Part shown: piece by piece, positions 45,558 through 57,057 of the stretch
Position numbering within the stretch: the stretch's first letter is position 1
Layout: the number at the start of each line of letters is the position of its first letter
From: Jacaranda mimosifolia
Taxonomy: Eukaryota > Streptophyta > Magnoliopsida > Lamiales > Bignoniaceae
Direction of reading: 5' to 3'
DNA length: 64,000 nucleotides
Assembly (NCBI GenBank): GCA_018894105.1
Contig: CM032124.1
Coordinates: 36,676,277 to 36,740,276, forward strand
Notes under the pieces: generated by a model
What the model was told of the DNA's origin: nothing
Database searches by the model: none
The model's input: only the letters and a program-made list of their open reading frames with translations
Position numbers and translations under genes: made by a program

Positions 45558-45977
45558 ACAAGATGAGAGCCAACTCCTTCTCAATCCCACTGTCTTGTTG
45601 TCCAGGCAATGTCTGTGGAATGTATGCTTGCCGTTTAACAGTTCCCTACCCTCATCCCCTTATGCAAACTCTGATAAACAAATGCTGCAATATTCGCATT
45701 GTAGTATCTCTGGCAGCTTAACCCTTTTTCTATAAACAAATTTGGAGCTTTTCTTGTTGATCGTCGACGTGTACTTGTAGTTTGGGCTTAAGTGCCTGTA
45801 ATGTTTCCACAAAATGCAAACAACTAATATGATTAACTTTGGCAACTTTGGCACTGTCTTCACCTCCTTCTTCCCTTGTGACACAAAACTAGTAAATGAT
45901 GCCCGTAATACACCTCCAACTTCCTGGATATGCAGCGATAACGAAGAAAAAGGTACTTGGGGTATAAGTTTTTCCAA
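45558..45977 (-). pseudogene. RING-H2 finger protein remnant
   Basis: The minus-strand frame of 105 codons contains a hydrophobic stretch (LPKLIILVVCILW) and ends in ILQCEYCSICLSEFA before a stop at 45660-45662. Reading past the stop in the same frame gives GDEGRELLNGKHTFHRHCLD and RSWLSSC. This is the RING-H2 pattern CxxC...HxxHxxC...C of plant E3 ubiquitin ligases (CxVCLxxF, then HxFHxxCLD). The third ligand Cys is replaced (LLNG for L.CG) and the last CPLC is lost, so with the stop it is a dead gene. A membrane-type segment before the RING is common in ATL/RHA-like proteins. It was probably moved here by transposition or is an old neighbour; neighbours do not decide. Confidence 0.6.
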
Positions 45978-46011
45978 ATATCTTATGAAATGTTCGATAA
46001 AAAAATTTTAG

Positions 46012-47559
46012 AGTGAAATTTATAAGTTAATTTTTATAATTTTGAGAATTTCATAAACTTTTTTGAAAAATAATGACCTGCGCTCAAAAAAAGAAGAGAA
46101 AAAACGAGCGTATATAAAGAATGTGGTAAAAAAATCCATAATAAATGATTCCACCATAACAATCAAATTGATTAGCTTCATACATAAAGTTTCTAGCATA
46201 TTTAACTGTATTAATTACAAAATCTTATAAGCTCAAGAACTTTATTCTACTCAAATATTTCAAGAGTTTTCAGTTTCAAAAAATTATTTAACATTTTATA
46301 AGTTTCAAAAACATCTTATGACATATACAAACTTATAAGATAAGTTCACACATAATGAGAGGAAATTTTTACATCCTTAGCTTAAAAAACAACAACAACC
46401 AAAGCGCCAAAATTAAGCAAAATGTATAGATCTTCTTAGGGGCAAATTTGCCATTTAAATAGAAAAAAATAGTTAATCAATTGCTTTTGTTCCTCAAAAA
46501 TTAGTTCAGACAAAAACACATTTACCTACATCCGTATATGATTGAATGATTGATTTTCTAATAACTACAGCACCATATTTGTCATGTAAAGGCCTCTCAT
46601 TAGTCATTAATATGTTGGTCAATTGATAAATATGAGATATTTATTAGGATGACAAATAAATAAAAGGATAGGATACACACACACACACACACATATATAT
46701 ATGTATATATATATATATAGGATCACCAAAAGCATTGTGATTTTGGAGGGCCCTTTGATCATGAATCCGGGAATATATGGAGCAAAAGGAGAGCCACTCC
46801 CACCTTTTGTCTGTTGACTAATACTAATCCTAGTAATATGCAAACATTAATCCTATCGCTTTTGTCATATTATCTATATGATATACACTTGGGGCCTTTT
46901 TATTATGGGGGGTTTATGGTGAATGAAAGTCCACATTTTGTTACATTTAATACATTCTTCGGAAGATATGAATTTGATAAGTGCCTATTTGATTTTGTTT
47001 TCACTCATTATTTTTATTTTGTTCTGAAAATAAAAATAAAAAGTTATTAATTTTTTCCTTATTTCACATTCATTTTCATTAAATGTTGTAAAATATTAAA
47101 AATCACATAAATATAAATTATTAAATCTTTCAAAAAAATGTAAGTGTTAAAAAATATTAAGAATCACACAAATATAAAAATTTGAAAATTTTAAATTTAT
47201 TTTAATATTTAAAAAATAGCCCCGAGCTAGTTTACGAGCCGGCCAGCCTAATCCACCTCATATAGAACTCGGCCCACTTATATGCTGGATTCATTTACTA
47301 TTGAGCTTGATTTTGCAAATCATTATAGTTCGACTCGTGAACAGCCCGCAAGCTGATCTAAATTAGCTCATTACTGTCAGGAATCGTCTATCAGGTGGAC
47401 CGCGGGCCGGCTCGGCTGGGGTCCATCCCATTTAACTTCTCTAGTTTGACCTACTTCATCAAGCATTTATGTTGACATATTTCCACATTTAAATTTTGAT
47501 TACAATGAAAAAAAGAAAAATAAATAGTCTCATATTCATAAATCAAAAGACGAAAATAT
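46012..47559. other. AT-rich spacer with microsatellite and MITE debris
   Basis: Contains (AC)n(AT)n at 46674-46720 and stretches resembling the CTTATAAGAT-rich PIF/Harbinger MITE family (46240-46345). A GC-richer patch at 47215-47460 carries hAT-like CGAGC and CCCGC motifs. ORFs at 46619-46843 (minus) and 46814-47050 (plus) show nothing known. Confidence 0.45.
46674..46720. repeat. (AC)n(AT)n microsatellite
   Basis: About nine AC units followed by AT/GTAT units. Confidence 0.9.
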
Positions 47560-48087
47560 AACGAATTATTGTGATAAAAAAATTTACAATTAAAATGATT
47601 ATTTGTTTAATATTTATAAATTTAAATAACAATAAAAAAAAGATAAACTAGTAACAAAATAATGAGTAGCAATACAAAAGTTATCACTAATTATAAATAT
47701 TAGGTGACAATAATTTTGTTTTATCATCTTACTAATTTTTACAAACCAAATAATGACAAATAATATTTAAATTGTCACTATTGATAATTAGTGATACCTA
47801 TGTGTGACAACTTAGTGACAACGAAAATCTTACCACAAAATATAGTAGTAATTTCTCTTGTCACTAGGTTGTCATTGTAGGAGGTGTCAGTAATTGCTAA
47901 TAATGACAATTTAAAATATTAATTTTTGTCACTAATGAGCCATATTTTGATAAAACAAAAATTATTGTCACCTAAAAAATATTACTAATGATAAAATAAA
48001 AGTTATTCTCCATTAATACATATTATCAATGATGATTTTTACATTGTCACTTATTATTTTGTCATTAATATAATATTTTTTGTAGTG
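47560..48087. mobile_element. CACTA-type element, right end
   Basis: The right end, read inward, is CACTACAAAAAATATTATAT, the classic CACTA terminus. The preceding 500 bp is full of the short subterminal motifs GTGACAA and TTGTCAC(T) in both orientations, as CACTA transposases require. The left terminus was not found, so this is a remnant or an end-only copy. Confidence 0.7.
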
Positions 48088-48359
48088 TAAGTATATTTCA
48101 TTAATATAATTATTACAGGATACTATATGTTTCATTATTAATCTACATCACAATATCATTCCGCGTTACTATATTACAATTATCAATTAATCATTACATA
48201 TATATATATATATATATATATCTTTCAATTATTACAACTGCACATACAAAAAATTCAAAATTACATCTTAATTATTCCACTAGTTAAGCAAAAAAGATAT
48301 TAATTCGATGTTTATAGTATAAAATATCTCTTCTTAAAATAAACCAAAACACATTATTC

Positions 48360-48493
48360 TTTTTTAAAATAATTTTTAACTACTTTTCAAAATTCATTTT
48401 CTTAAAATATTTTTCCTAACCCACCATAAAGCATAACCAAACAAGCAATAACTTTTCCAAAAATAGGCAAATTGTCCATTACCAACAAACTTC
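48360..48493. repeat. Downstream flank of PGG unit 3, left half
   Basis: Matches 41920-42045 and is continued at 49634 after the MULE. Confidence 0.7.
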
Positions 48494-49633
48494 GGGTTTT
48501 CTAGGGTCCTGTACTCATGGTTATAACTTATCATCATTTACCCACTTTTTAGCCATTCAGATTAGTTTGATTTAATTTTCACCTTCAAACCATCATAAAG
48601 CGAATAATCATGATTTTTCTATGAACCATCTTATTTTAAAATTAAATTATGAAAAATAAAATAAAAATTATTATCTTTCTAATACTAAATGATCAAATTA
48701 ATCTTATTAATTTTAAGAGATTAAAAATCTTCTTTTCCTTCTATTAAACCCTAATTCAATTAGAATCCAATCAAAAGAAATAAGCCCTAATTGTTTATTT
48801 GTTTTGATTTTGTTTTGATTTTGACCTCATTTTTTAATTTTTGTTTTGGCGTCGTCACCTTAATGTTTTCAGCCATGTTTGCGAAGAAGAGAGATGAGAA
48901 GTTTAAGGGTAATTGGCCCTCTCAAAGTGTTCCAAATTGATTTCTCTAAATTTATTTCACAACTCAAAAAATTAAGAAATAAAAGAATCACAGCACTTCT
49001 GCTATCTATTTTTATGTTATATGCTAGAAAAATGATATATATATATGAGTTGGTGTTACCAAACCAAATTCCCATTGTTCATTCCGTATTACAGAGCTCG
49101 AAATCTAGTAACTCAAGCTACATATGGCAGGAAAAATAATATTATAATGTTTGTAGCATGATGATCTCAATAATCTTATTGAAATAAATAAAATCAGATC
49201 GTATCTTCGCTTGGCAAGAGCGAAGGCTTGTGAAGGTGTTAGCCACAACAAAAATTGATGGCGGCAGGCTATGGAGGTCGACAACAGAAATGAGCGCCTG
49301 AGCTCGAAAAAAGATTTTCTTTTGGTTGAATTGTTTGTTATGATTTATTTCTTTTGGTTGGATTCTAATTGAATTAGGGTTTAATAGAGGGCAAAGAGGA
49401 TTTTTAATTTCTTAAAATTAATAAGGTTAGTTGGATCATTTAGCATCAGAAAACAATGATTTTTATTTTATTTTTTATAATTTAATTTTAAAAGAAAATA
49501 GTTTCATGGAAGAACTATGTTCTTCACTTTATGATAATTCAAAGACGAGAATTAAATCAAATTGATATAAACGGCTAAAAAGTAGATATATGATGATAAG
49601 TTACAATTATGGCTACGGGACCCTAGAAAACCC
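48494..49633. mobile_element. MULE with TIRs longer than 300 bp
   Basis: Both ends start GGGTTTTCTAGGGTCC(T/C)GTA read inward and stay similar for more than 300 bp, including TTAGCC, TTGATTTAATT, TCATAAAG and ATTAAACCCTAATTCAATTA. Flanks CCAACAAAC(TTC) and CCAACAAAT(CTT) are an imperfect 9-12 bp duplication. The intact site is at about 42035-42050. The central 400 bp (48850-49300) differs in composition and may be captured host sequence; the 86-codon plus frame at 48879-49139 is not recognised. Confidence 0.78.
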
Positions 49634-49882
49634 CCAACAAATCTTTGTAGATGAGATCAAATTAAGAACACATTATTGATGAAAGATAAAAAAACATGTA
49701 TCAGGCAATACGTGTCAAATAGACACACACGTTGGATCTTCTATTCGACTTTAGTTTTATTTTCTATTCTAATTTAATGAATTTATGTTAAGCATATTTA
49801 TTTTTATAAAAAAATATTTAATGTACTTGACATGTATTCATAAAATAAAATATAAAGTGAACCATGAAATTGGGTAGAACCT
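49634..49882. repeat. Downstream flank of PGG copy 3, right half
   Basis: Continues the flank interrupted by the MULE and leads straight to the stop codon of PGG copy 3. Would contain its 3' UTR. Confidence 0.6.
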
Positions 49883-51100
49883 TCAAAACGTATGATATCC
49901 TTCATCATCTGCGCTATCCAGATCTGAATTTGAAGAGCTTAGATAGTCATCGTCGTAGCCTTCCTCCTCCGCCTCCAAGTTTTCCTGTGCTGTGTGCGTG
50001 CGATTAATATCTAAATTCCTGGGGGTCTCATCGTCCTCAGAAGTTTCCACCGCTGATCCTTCTCTTCCTCTCCGGTTTTCTATCTGCTTTACTGATCTAT
50101 TCTTCCTCCACTCTCTCTTCCTCAGCCGGTGCTTAACCAGCATGATCCCCAGAGCTACCATCACACTTCCTAATGAACCAGCACAGATGGACAACAGAAA
50201 CAGTATAGTCCAATCCATAGCCCTCCGCCGCATCGGCGGTTGCATGATAACCACAGCCGCTGCCACGTAGGCTGCAGCCATGAAAGAAACAGACACCCAC
50301 ACCGCCTTGTGAGCTATTGCCAGCATCCTCATCTGTGGTTTTCTTTTAAATGGGATTATGCTGATAAAGACGAGGACAACACAGAGAGACGTGAACAGGG
50401 CGATGTTGTTGCAGACTAAAAACACTCTGAAAGCTGTTTTTCTGGCAGCCACGGAAGTTCCTATGAGAGGGCCGTCTTGATGCACGCCGCCGGGTGGGCT
50501 AACCCCGGCAGTGTAAGTAAATGTCGCTATCAGTATTGCTACCAAGGTGATGGTGTTCCTGGTGTTATGCAAGGCCTCTCTGTATACTTCCTGTGCTTTC
50601 TGTCTCGCTCTCCGTTTGATTTTCTTGGACTTGTGATGATCATGAGTTTGAGTGGGCTTCTGGCTTTTGCAACGCATCTCATGATGATCTCCAGTCATTG
50701 GCATCTCATGTGTTCTTGACAAACTGGGAAGATTTAGAGCACCGGGAGAAGGTGGGCCGTTAGATATTAATCCAAGTTTATCGTTGGTGTTCCTGGTGCT
50801 ATGGAAGGCTTTTCTGTATAACATCTCCCGTGCTCTTTGCCTTTCTCTCCTTAGTTTTTTACTATCTCTACGCTTCTGAATTCGTCTGGTATATGTCACC
50901 TGCCGGCTTAAAGCTTGTTCTTGTTTTACCTTTGACATCTGCCCTCTCAAAAGACTCGGGCGGTGGATCGTTTCTGGACTTATGCTCCTGGTGTAAACGC
51001 AGTCATCTGTAATATCTAGTGTTACCTCAACATAATCGTCTGCATCTTCTGATATTTGATGTACTGATGGTGGCAATTCATTACTTGTGCTGTCTAACAT
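49883..51100 (-). CDS. PGG-domain membrane protein, divergent copy 3 with duplicated linker
   Basis: A single open frame of 405 residues, longest of the four. The N-terminus is shortened: after [15 protein letters not shown] it skips about 40 residues present in the others and resumes at [17 protein letters not shown]. The basic linker occurs twice, [20 protein letters not shown] (81-100) and [20 protein letters not shown] (159-178). They are separated by a Ser/Pro/His-rich insert (106-158) with [18 protein letters not shown] is at 202-205; membrane segments lie near 184-199, 228-250, 264-287 and 297-322. The C-terminus is extended and acidic ([20 protein letters not shown]). The PGG core remains close to the other copies. 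It looks intact and is the best candidate for a changed role; that is inference. Confidence 0.88.
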   Translation of the reverse strand: MLDSTSNELPPSVHQISEDADDYVEVTLDITDDCVYTRSISPETIHRPSLLRGQMSKVKQEQALSRQVTYTRRIQKRRDSKKLRRERQRAREMLYRKAFHSTRNTNDKLGLISNGPPSPGALNLPSLSRTHEMPMTGDHHEMRCKSQKPTQTHDHHKSKKIKRRARQKAQEVYREALHNTRNTITLVAILIATFTYTAGVSPPGGVHQDGPLIGTSVAARKTAFRVFLVCNNIALFTSLCVVLVFISIIPFKRKPQMRMLAIAHKAVWVSVSFMAAAYVAAAVVIMQPPMRRRAMDWTILFLLSICAGSLGSVMVALGIMLVKHRLRKREWRKNRSVKQIENRRGREGSAVETSEDDETPRNLDINRTHTAQENLEAEEEGYDDDYLSSSNSDLDSADDEGYHTF

Positions 51101-51795
51101 GTCTGTCTACAAGATTGATGATTTGTTGCTTGTTGATGGATGATATAGGGATCAGCTGGCTAGTGAAAAATGGGAGAGGAGTGAAGTTGATTTTAGTGTT
51201 TGATTATTTGCATTGATATAATATGTTCCCCTTTTTGCTCCAAAAGTGAAACTTCTATTGGAGCGCAACCATAAAAGTAAAGTTAGTTTTCACTTGTTCT
51301 AAAAACAGAAGCCATTTAAAGATCTCAAAGAGCACTTTAGACCTTCAATTCAAATACATGTTCTAATCTCATATTCTACCATATGTATGACTACTAAGTG
51401 TATTAAATATTTTTTATAGAGATAATGGATTATGAATCAAATACACCTAGAATATGTATATGAAATTAAAACATAGGATATGAAACACATAATGAAATAT
51501 GAAGTCTAAGCTGCTAAAAAAGGAGTCGACATTAATTCTATATGAAGACAATTATAACAGCACCGATTCAATGAAAAGTTAGAATCAGATATCAAATGCT
51601 TGAATTCTAAATTCAAGAGCTTGAATCTTTTTCTCTAACTTTTGAGAACGAACAATAAAAGGCATTTTCTTGCTAAAAAACCGTTAAGTCAGTTATACAA
51701 GAGGATAGCATTCTGCCTTCTTATTAATTCAGATTGTACTAATACTAACGTATATAACATTGGAAAAAACAGAAAAAGTTTAGCGCAATACCAAC
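51101..51795 (-). other. Putative 5'-UTR intron of PGG copy 3
   Basis: Similar to 10578-11180 throughout (TCTGTCTACAAGATTGATGAT, GAGAGGAGTGAAGTT, GCATTTTCTTGCTAA). Ends with the same donor at the leader exon. Intron status is inferred. Confidence 0.4.
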
Positions 51796-51870
51796 CTGCA
51801 GAGCTGGAGAGAAATTCTGGAGGTTCCTACGGCACACCTAAAAGAGAGGACTCACAAACCCATTACTAAA
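51796..51870 (-). promoter_or_regulatory. Conserved leader exon of PGG copy 3
   Basis: Minus strand TTTAGGTGTGCCGTAGGAAC, then CTCCAGAATTTCTCTCCAG and CTGCAG before GTTGGTATTGC. About 16 bp shorter than the other copies, missing the CAATACAAGGCTA part. Confidence 0.42.
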
Positions 51871-51899
51871 GCTATGAATCAAGGAAATAAAGTCCTATT

Positions 51900-52280
51900 T
51901 TTTTCTGAAAAAGGAAAAATCATTTAAAGATATGGCCATCTGTTAGGTGGGAAAAAGTAACAAAAAATGAAAATAAAATATGACCAAGAAAGACTGACTC
52001 AATGATTGAGTTTATAAGTTTATTTAAATGGGTGATAATTGAAGGATATAAAGGGCTTAGCTTTAATTTATTTAGGAAAGCCACATGCATATACATATGT
52101 ATATATATATATATTTGTTTTTATATATTAATATAGTTCAACTCGTAACTTTTATTTGACGTTTTATATGAGAGTTGTGGGTGACAAGAAGGTGAATTGG
52201 GTTGCCTCATTATGATTTATGAATTGGGTTCACAATAAGATAAATTTAAAATTGATTTATAAAATTACACTCATGGAATA
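51900..52280 (-). promoter_or_regulatory. Promoter-like block of PGG unit 3
   Basis: Carries the same ordered motifs as unit A: ATGGCCATATC, GGTCATATTTTATTTTC, CTTTCCTAAATAAATT and GCATGTGGC on the minus strand. It additionally has CAATCATTGAGTCAGTC, shared only with the inverted copy at 57058-57270, which makes these two the closest pair. It is cut at 52286 by a MULE. Confidence 0.4.
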
Positions 52281-52285
52281 AAAAT

Positions 52286-54080
52286 GGGGAAATTTTAATT
52301 TAAACCCCATGAAACACAGTTGTATTGATTTACCCCCTGTGATAATAAAAAATATTAAAAAAACTACTTGTGATTTTTAAAATCAGGCAAAAAACCCCCT
52401 TATGGGTATTAGTGTATCCCACGAACCCCACATGAGAATTTTTAAGCTTTTTTTACATGTAAAAAGATTATTGTACCCTTAATTATCAATCGTTGGATAT
52501 TTTTAAAAAATCAATAGTTCAGATTGAATCTTATTTATTAAAAAAAATATAAAAATAAATTTATTTTGAAATATACTATATTATATATAATACATATCTA
52601 CACATTTATATATTAAAAGATATATATTTAATATTTACTAAAACCCTAAACTCCACCCACCCCACCACTGTGGACCACTGAAAATCAGTGGCCATGGCCG
52701 CCACAAAAAAGGGCTAGCCATGGCTAGCTTTAAAAACAGGCAGCCATGGTCGCCGCAAAAATGGGGCCAGCCTTAAGAACCAACGGCCATGGCTAGCCCT
52801 AAGAACCAGTGGCCATGGCCACTGCAAAAAAAAATGGAAAAAAATATAGCTGTCGGAAAAATATATAGAAGTTATATATCTATATATATGTGTGTAGAAA
52901 GTATATATATAATTTTATTTTTTTTTAAAAGAAAGCCATTGGCCGGCTGGCATGGCAATATGAAGCCGACCATGGTGGCTGCTGGCTAGGTACGGCCAAC
53001 TTGCGGGCTGCCATGGCAGCCATGTTTTTAGGGTGGTGTTGAGGGTTGGGGGGTGGGGATTGGTTGGGGCGGTATATGTGAGGGGAGTGGCGATGGGTTG
53101 GAGGTAGGCGTGAGAATTTTATATACATACATATATAAATATATATATGTATATTTTATCTTTCTTTTTTTTTTTTATTTTCATTAATTTCTCCCTTCTT
53201 TGTATCAATCATTTGATTTTTGAAAGTGAATAGATTAGATTAATCATACTTATATATTTATAAAAAAAAATAAAAAATATATTTATATATATGTATATAA
53301 ACATATTATATATAAAAAACTATATAATATTATATATTACACACCCTTTCCCCACTCCCCAACGTCCCAACCCCCACAAAAACACGGCTGCCCCACAAGC
53401 TGGTCGTACTTGATTTGGCAAGGTTTGGCAATCAGTCACCATGGCCAGCCGTATCTTGCCATGGCGGCCGGCCGGCGGCTTTCTATGAAAAAATTATATA
53501 TATTTATATATATAATTTCTGCACATCCATATATATATATCCTGTATATACATATATATACATTGATTACTGTTTTTTCGGCAACGATGTTTTTTCGCGG
53601 CGACCGTGGTCGCTGGTTCGCCAGCCCTTTTTTCACGGCAACCATGGCCGCCGATTTTCAGTGGTCAACGGCGGTGGGGGTCAGGGTCTGGGTGGCAGTG
53701 AGGATTTTAGTAATATTAAATATATATTTTTTAATATATAAGTATTTATATGCAATATATACACACACATATTACATAATATAATATATTTATAAATAAC
53801 TATATTTTTATATGTTTTCAGTAAATAAGATTCAATTTTGACAATTTATTTTTTTTAAAAATATCCAACTATTGATAATTGGGGGTATAATAGTCTTTTT
53901 ATATGTGCAAAATCCTTAAAAATTCATATATGGAGCGCGTGAGATACACTTACGCCCATGAGGGGGTTTTTTGCCTTATTTTAAAAATCATAAGTAGTTT
54001 TTTTAATCTTTTTTTTTTTTTCTCACATAGGGTAAATCAATGTAACTGAATTTCATAAGAGGGTTAAATTAAATTTTTCC
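52286..54080. mobile_element. MULE-like element with ~270-bp TIRs and GC-rich islands
   Basis: The left end GGGGAAATTTTAATTTAAAC and inverted right end GGAAAAATTTAATTTAAC are followed by a long inverted match (TTGATTTACCC, AAACTACTT(G/A)TGATTTTTAAAAT, AACCCCC(T)TTATGGG, GGATATTTTTAAAAAAT). No clear target duplication was found. Inside the AT-rich body are islands (52660-52830, 52925-53110, 53340-53470, 53575-53700) with repeated GGCCATGGC and CCGCC. A related TIR starts at 63765. Frames at 52925-53128 and 53410-53784 are composition artefacts. Confidence 0.75.
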
Positions 54081-54504
54081 ATATATTATCTATTATTTGT
54101 TAGATTTGATACTTTCTATATTATTTGTTATGATCAAAATATATATTTTTCATAAAAGCAAATAAAATATTTAATTTAATCTCACTAAAAATCACTTTAA
54201 TTGATCAACAATGCCAATTGAAAATTTAATTGAGGACAAATATTTTTTAAATAAATCAATTAATAAATTATAACATAAATAAATAAATAAACAAATCCAT
54301 TAACCTATTCGATATTCCACAAAAGTAATTGGTCAGTGCAATAACACCAATTATCCATTCAATTTGGATTTGACTTCTTCTTTTTTTTTTTCTGGAAATT
54401 TATATTAGATTCGGCATAAAAAGAAAAAATTTCAAGAGTAAAAAATTCCCAGAAATTGACCAACAATTGTAAAAGGGATGAGCCAAAAAGCGGAATTGCA
54501 ATTT
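54081..54504. other. AT-rich spacer before the minisatellite
   Basis: Non-coding. GGTCAGTGCAATAACACC at 54331-54348 is partly mirrored after the minisatellite (inverted reading GGTCAGGTGCAATAAAATAA, ending at 56570). Confidence 0.5.
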
Positions 54505-56545
54505 CGTGCTGCACATCGGGGAGAGGGGGCTTGGCCAATTTCAATTGAACGAGGGGTAAAAGCGTAAAATTACACTACAAATGGATGGCTAGAATGAGAA
54601 ATTGTTGTCAATTACAATTGCCCAACGGCATCGGGGAGAGGGGGATTTCAATTGAACGAGGGGTAAAAGCATAAAATCGCACTACAAATAGAGGGCTAGA
54701 ATGAGAAATTGTTGTCAATTACAATTGCCCCACGGCATCGCGGAGAGGGGGCTTGGCCAATTTCAATTGAATGAGGGGTAAAAGCGTAAAATTGCACTAC
54801 AAATGGATGGCTAGAATGAGAAATTGTTGTCAATTACAATTGCCCAACGACATCGGGGAGAGGGGGATTTCAATTGAATGAGGGGTAAAAGCATAAAATC
54901 GCACTACAAATGGAGGGCTAGAATGAGAAATTGTTGTCAATTACAATTGCCCAACGGCATCGAGGGGAGGGGGCTTGGCCAATTTCAATTGAACGAGGGG
55001 TAAAAGCGTAAAATTGCAGTACAAATGGATGGCTAGAATGAGAAATTGTTGTCAATTACAATTGCCCAACGACATCGGGGAGAGGGGGATTTTAATTGAA
55101 TGAGGGGTAAAAGCATAAAATCGCACTACAAATGGAGGGCTAGAATGAGAAATTGTTGTCAATTACAATTGCCCAACGGCATCGGGGAGAGGGGGCTTGG
55201 CCAATTTCAATTGAACGAGGGGTAAAAGCATAAAATTGCACTATAAATGGAGGGCTAGAATGAGAAATTTTTGTCAATTACAATTGCCCAACAGCATCGG
55301 GGAGAGGTAGCTTGGCCAATTTCAATTGAATGAGGGGTAAAAGCATAAAATTGCACTACAAATGGAGGGCTAGAATGAGAAATTGTTGTCAATTGCAATT
55401 GCCCAACGACATTAGAGAGAGGGGGCTTGCCCAATTTCAATTGAACGAGGGGTAAAAGCATAAAATTGCACTACAAATGGAGGGCTAGAATGAGAAATTG
55501 TTGTCAATTACAATTGCCCAACGGCATCGAGGAAAGGGGGCTTGGCCAATTTCAATTGAACGAGGGGTAAAAGCGTAAAATTGCACTACAAATGGATGGC
55601 TAGAATGAGAAATTGTTGTCAATTACAATTGCCCAACGGCATCGGGGAGAAGGGGATTTCAATTGAACGAGGGGTAAAAGCATAAAATCGCACTACAAAT
55701 AGAGGGCTAGAATGAGAAATTGTTGTGAATTACAATTGCCCCATGGCATCGCGGAGAGGTGGCTTGGCCAATTTCAATTGAATGAGGGGTAAAAGCGTAA
55801 AATTGCACTACAAATGGAGGGCTAGAATGAGAAATTGTTGTCAATTGCAATTGCCCAACGGCATTGGGGAAAGGGGGCTTGGCCAATTTCAATTGAACGA
55901 AGGGTAAAAGCGTAAAATCGCACTACAAATGGAGGGCTAGAATGAGAAATTGTTGTCAATTACAATTGCCCAACGGCATCGAGGAGAGGGGGCTTGGCCA
56001 ATTTCAATTGAACGAGGGGTAAAAGCATAAAATCGCACTACAAATAGAGGACTGGAATGAGAAATTGTTGTCAATTACATTTGCTAAACGGCATCGGGGA
56101 GAGGGGGATTTCAATTGAACAAGGGGTAAAAGCATAAAATCGCACTACAAATAGAGGGCTAGAATGAGAAATTGTTGTCAATTACAATTGCCCAATGGCA
56201 TCGGGGAGAGGGGGCTTGGCCAATTTCAATTGAACGAGGGGTAAAAGTGTAAAATTGCACTACAAATGGAGGGCTAGAATGAGAAATTGTTGTCAATTAC
56301 AATTGCCCAACGGCATCGGGGAGAGGGGGCTTGGCCAATTTCAATTGAACGAGGGGTAAAAGCGTAAAATTGCACTACAAATGGAGGGCTAGAATGAGAA
56401 ATTTTTGTCAATTACAATTGCCCAACAGCATCGGGGAGAGGGGGCTTGGCCAATTTCAATTGAACGAGGGGTAAAAGCATAAAATAGCACTACAAATGGA
56501 GGGCTAGAATGAGAAATTATTGTCAATTACAATTGCCCAACGGGG
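54505..56545. repeat. Minisatellite: 18 units of ~106 or ~115 bp
   Basis: Every unit contains CATCGGGGAGAGGGGG, CAATTGAACGAGGGGTAAAA, GCACTACAAATGGAGGGC, TAGAATGAGAAATTGTTGTC and AATTACAATTGCCCAACG. Unit starts (CATCG/CATTG) fall near 54516, 54630, 54737, 54851, 54958, 55072, 55180, 55294, 55410, 55524, 55638, 55745, 55861, 55977, 56092, 56199, 56313 and 56429. Long units have GCTTGGCCAATTTC, short units lack eight bases there and read GATTTC. Early units alternate long and short; later ones are mostly long, a sign of higher-order amplification. Minus frames at 55255-55461 and 55707-55892 run through units and are not genes. Confidence 0.95.
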
Positions 56546-57057
56546 TGCAATTATTTTATTGCACCTGACCCCCGCTACTTCAATAACACTCAATCGGTGC
56601 AGACTCATAAATAAATGTAGGCAGACCTGCTTTTATTATATCACATATCAAACAAGCAATAATGTGCCATTGGAGGGTGCTAAATGACTAGTCGCAGATA
56701 TCAAACGCGACCTAAAAAGACAAACCAACTTACCATTACCCAAAAAAAGACAAACCAAGCTACCATACTCCAAGCACAAAGGGCAAACATGCACAACACA
56801 AATTAAAAAAGAAAAGAAAAAATTATAGGGGGAAAAAAAAAAACCAATTTCTTTTGCCCACTTTAGAGGGCTCACAACAAAGGTCCAAAAAAGACAAATA
56901 ATTGGACAACTACAGAAGCACTAAGTACAAATCAGAAGAGTATATTTAGGCCAAAACCACATTGTTTAGCAACTGAAAAAAAAAAAAAAGCACGTTCTAG
57001 CAGTACTATTCAGACACACTTCGACACCTATACAGTATAGTTAAGTAATAATATATA
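56546..57057. other. Non-coding spacer after the minisatellite
   Basis: A hairpin-forming GGTGCAATTATTTTATTGCACC at about 56544-56565 directly follows the last repeat. The rest is A-rich and has no gene; the 75-codon minus frame (56648-56875) has no known content. Confidence 0.45.

Noticed and set aside
53410..53784. 124- and 108-codon ORFs in the 52-54 kb MULE
   Set aside because: Composed of Tyr/Ile runs from AT repeats and GC islands; overlap each other in different frames, with no family pattern.
55255..55892. Minus-strand ORFs with repeated peptide in the minisatellite
   Set aside because: They are produced by repeat units read through; frame changes between units and stops show no coding constraint.
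54331..56570. Minisatellite as part of a defined TIR transposon
   Set aside because: Only about 14 bp of imperfect inverted similarity and no target duplication, so not called as a feature.
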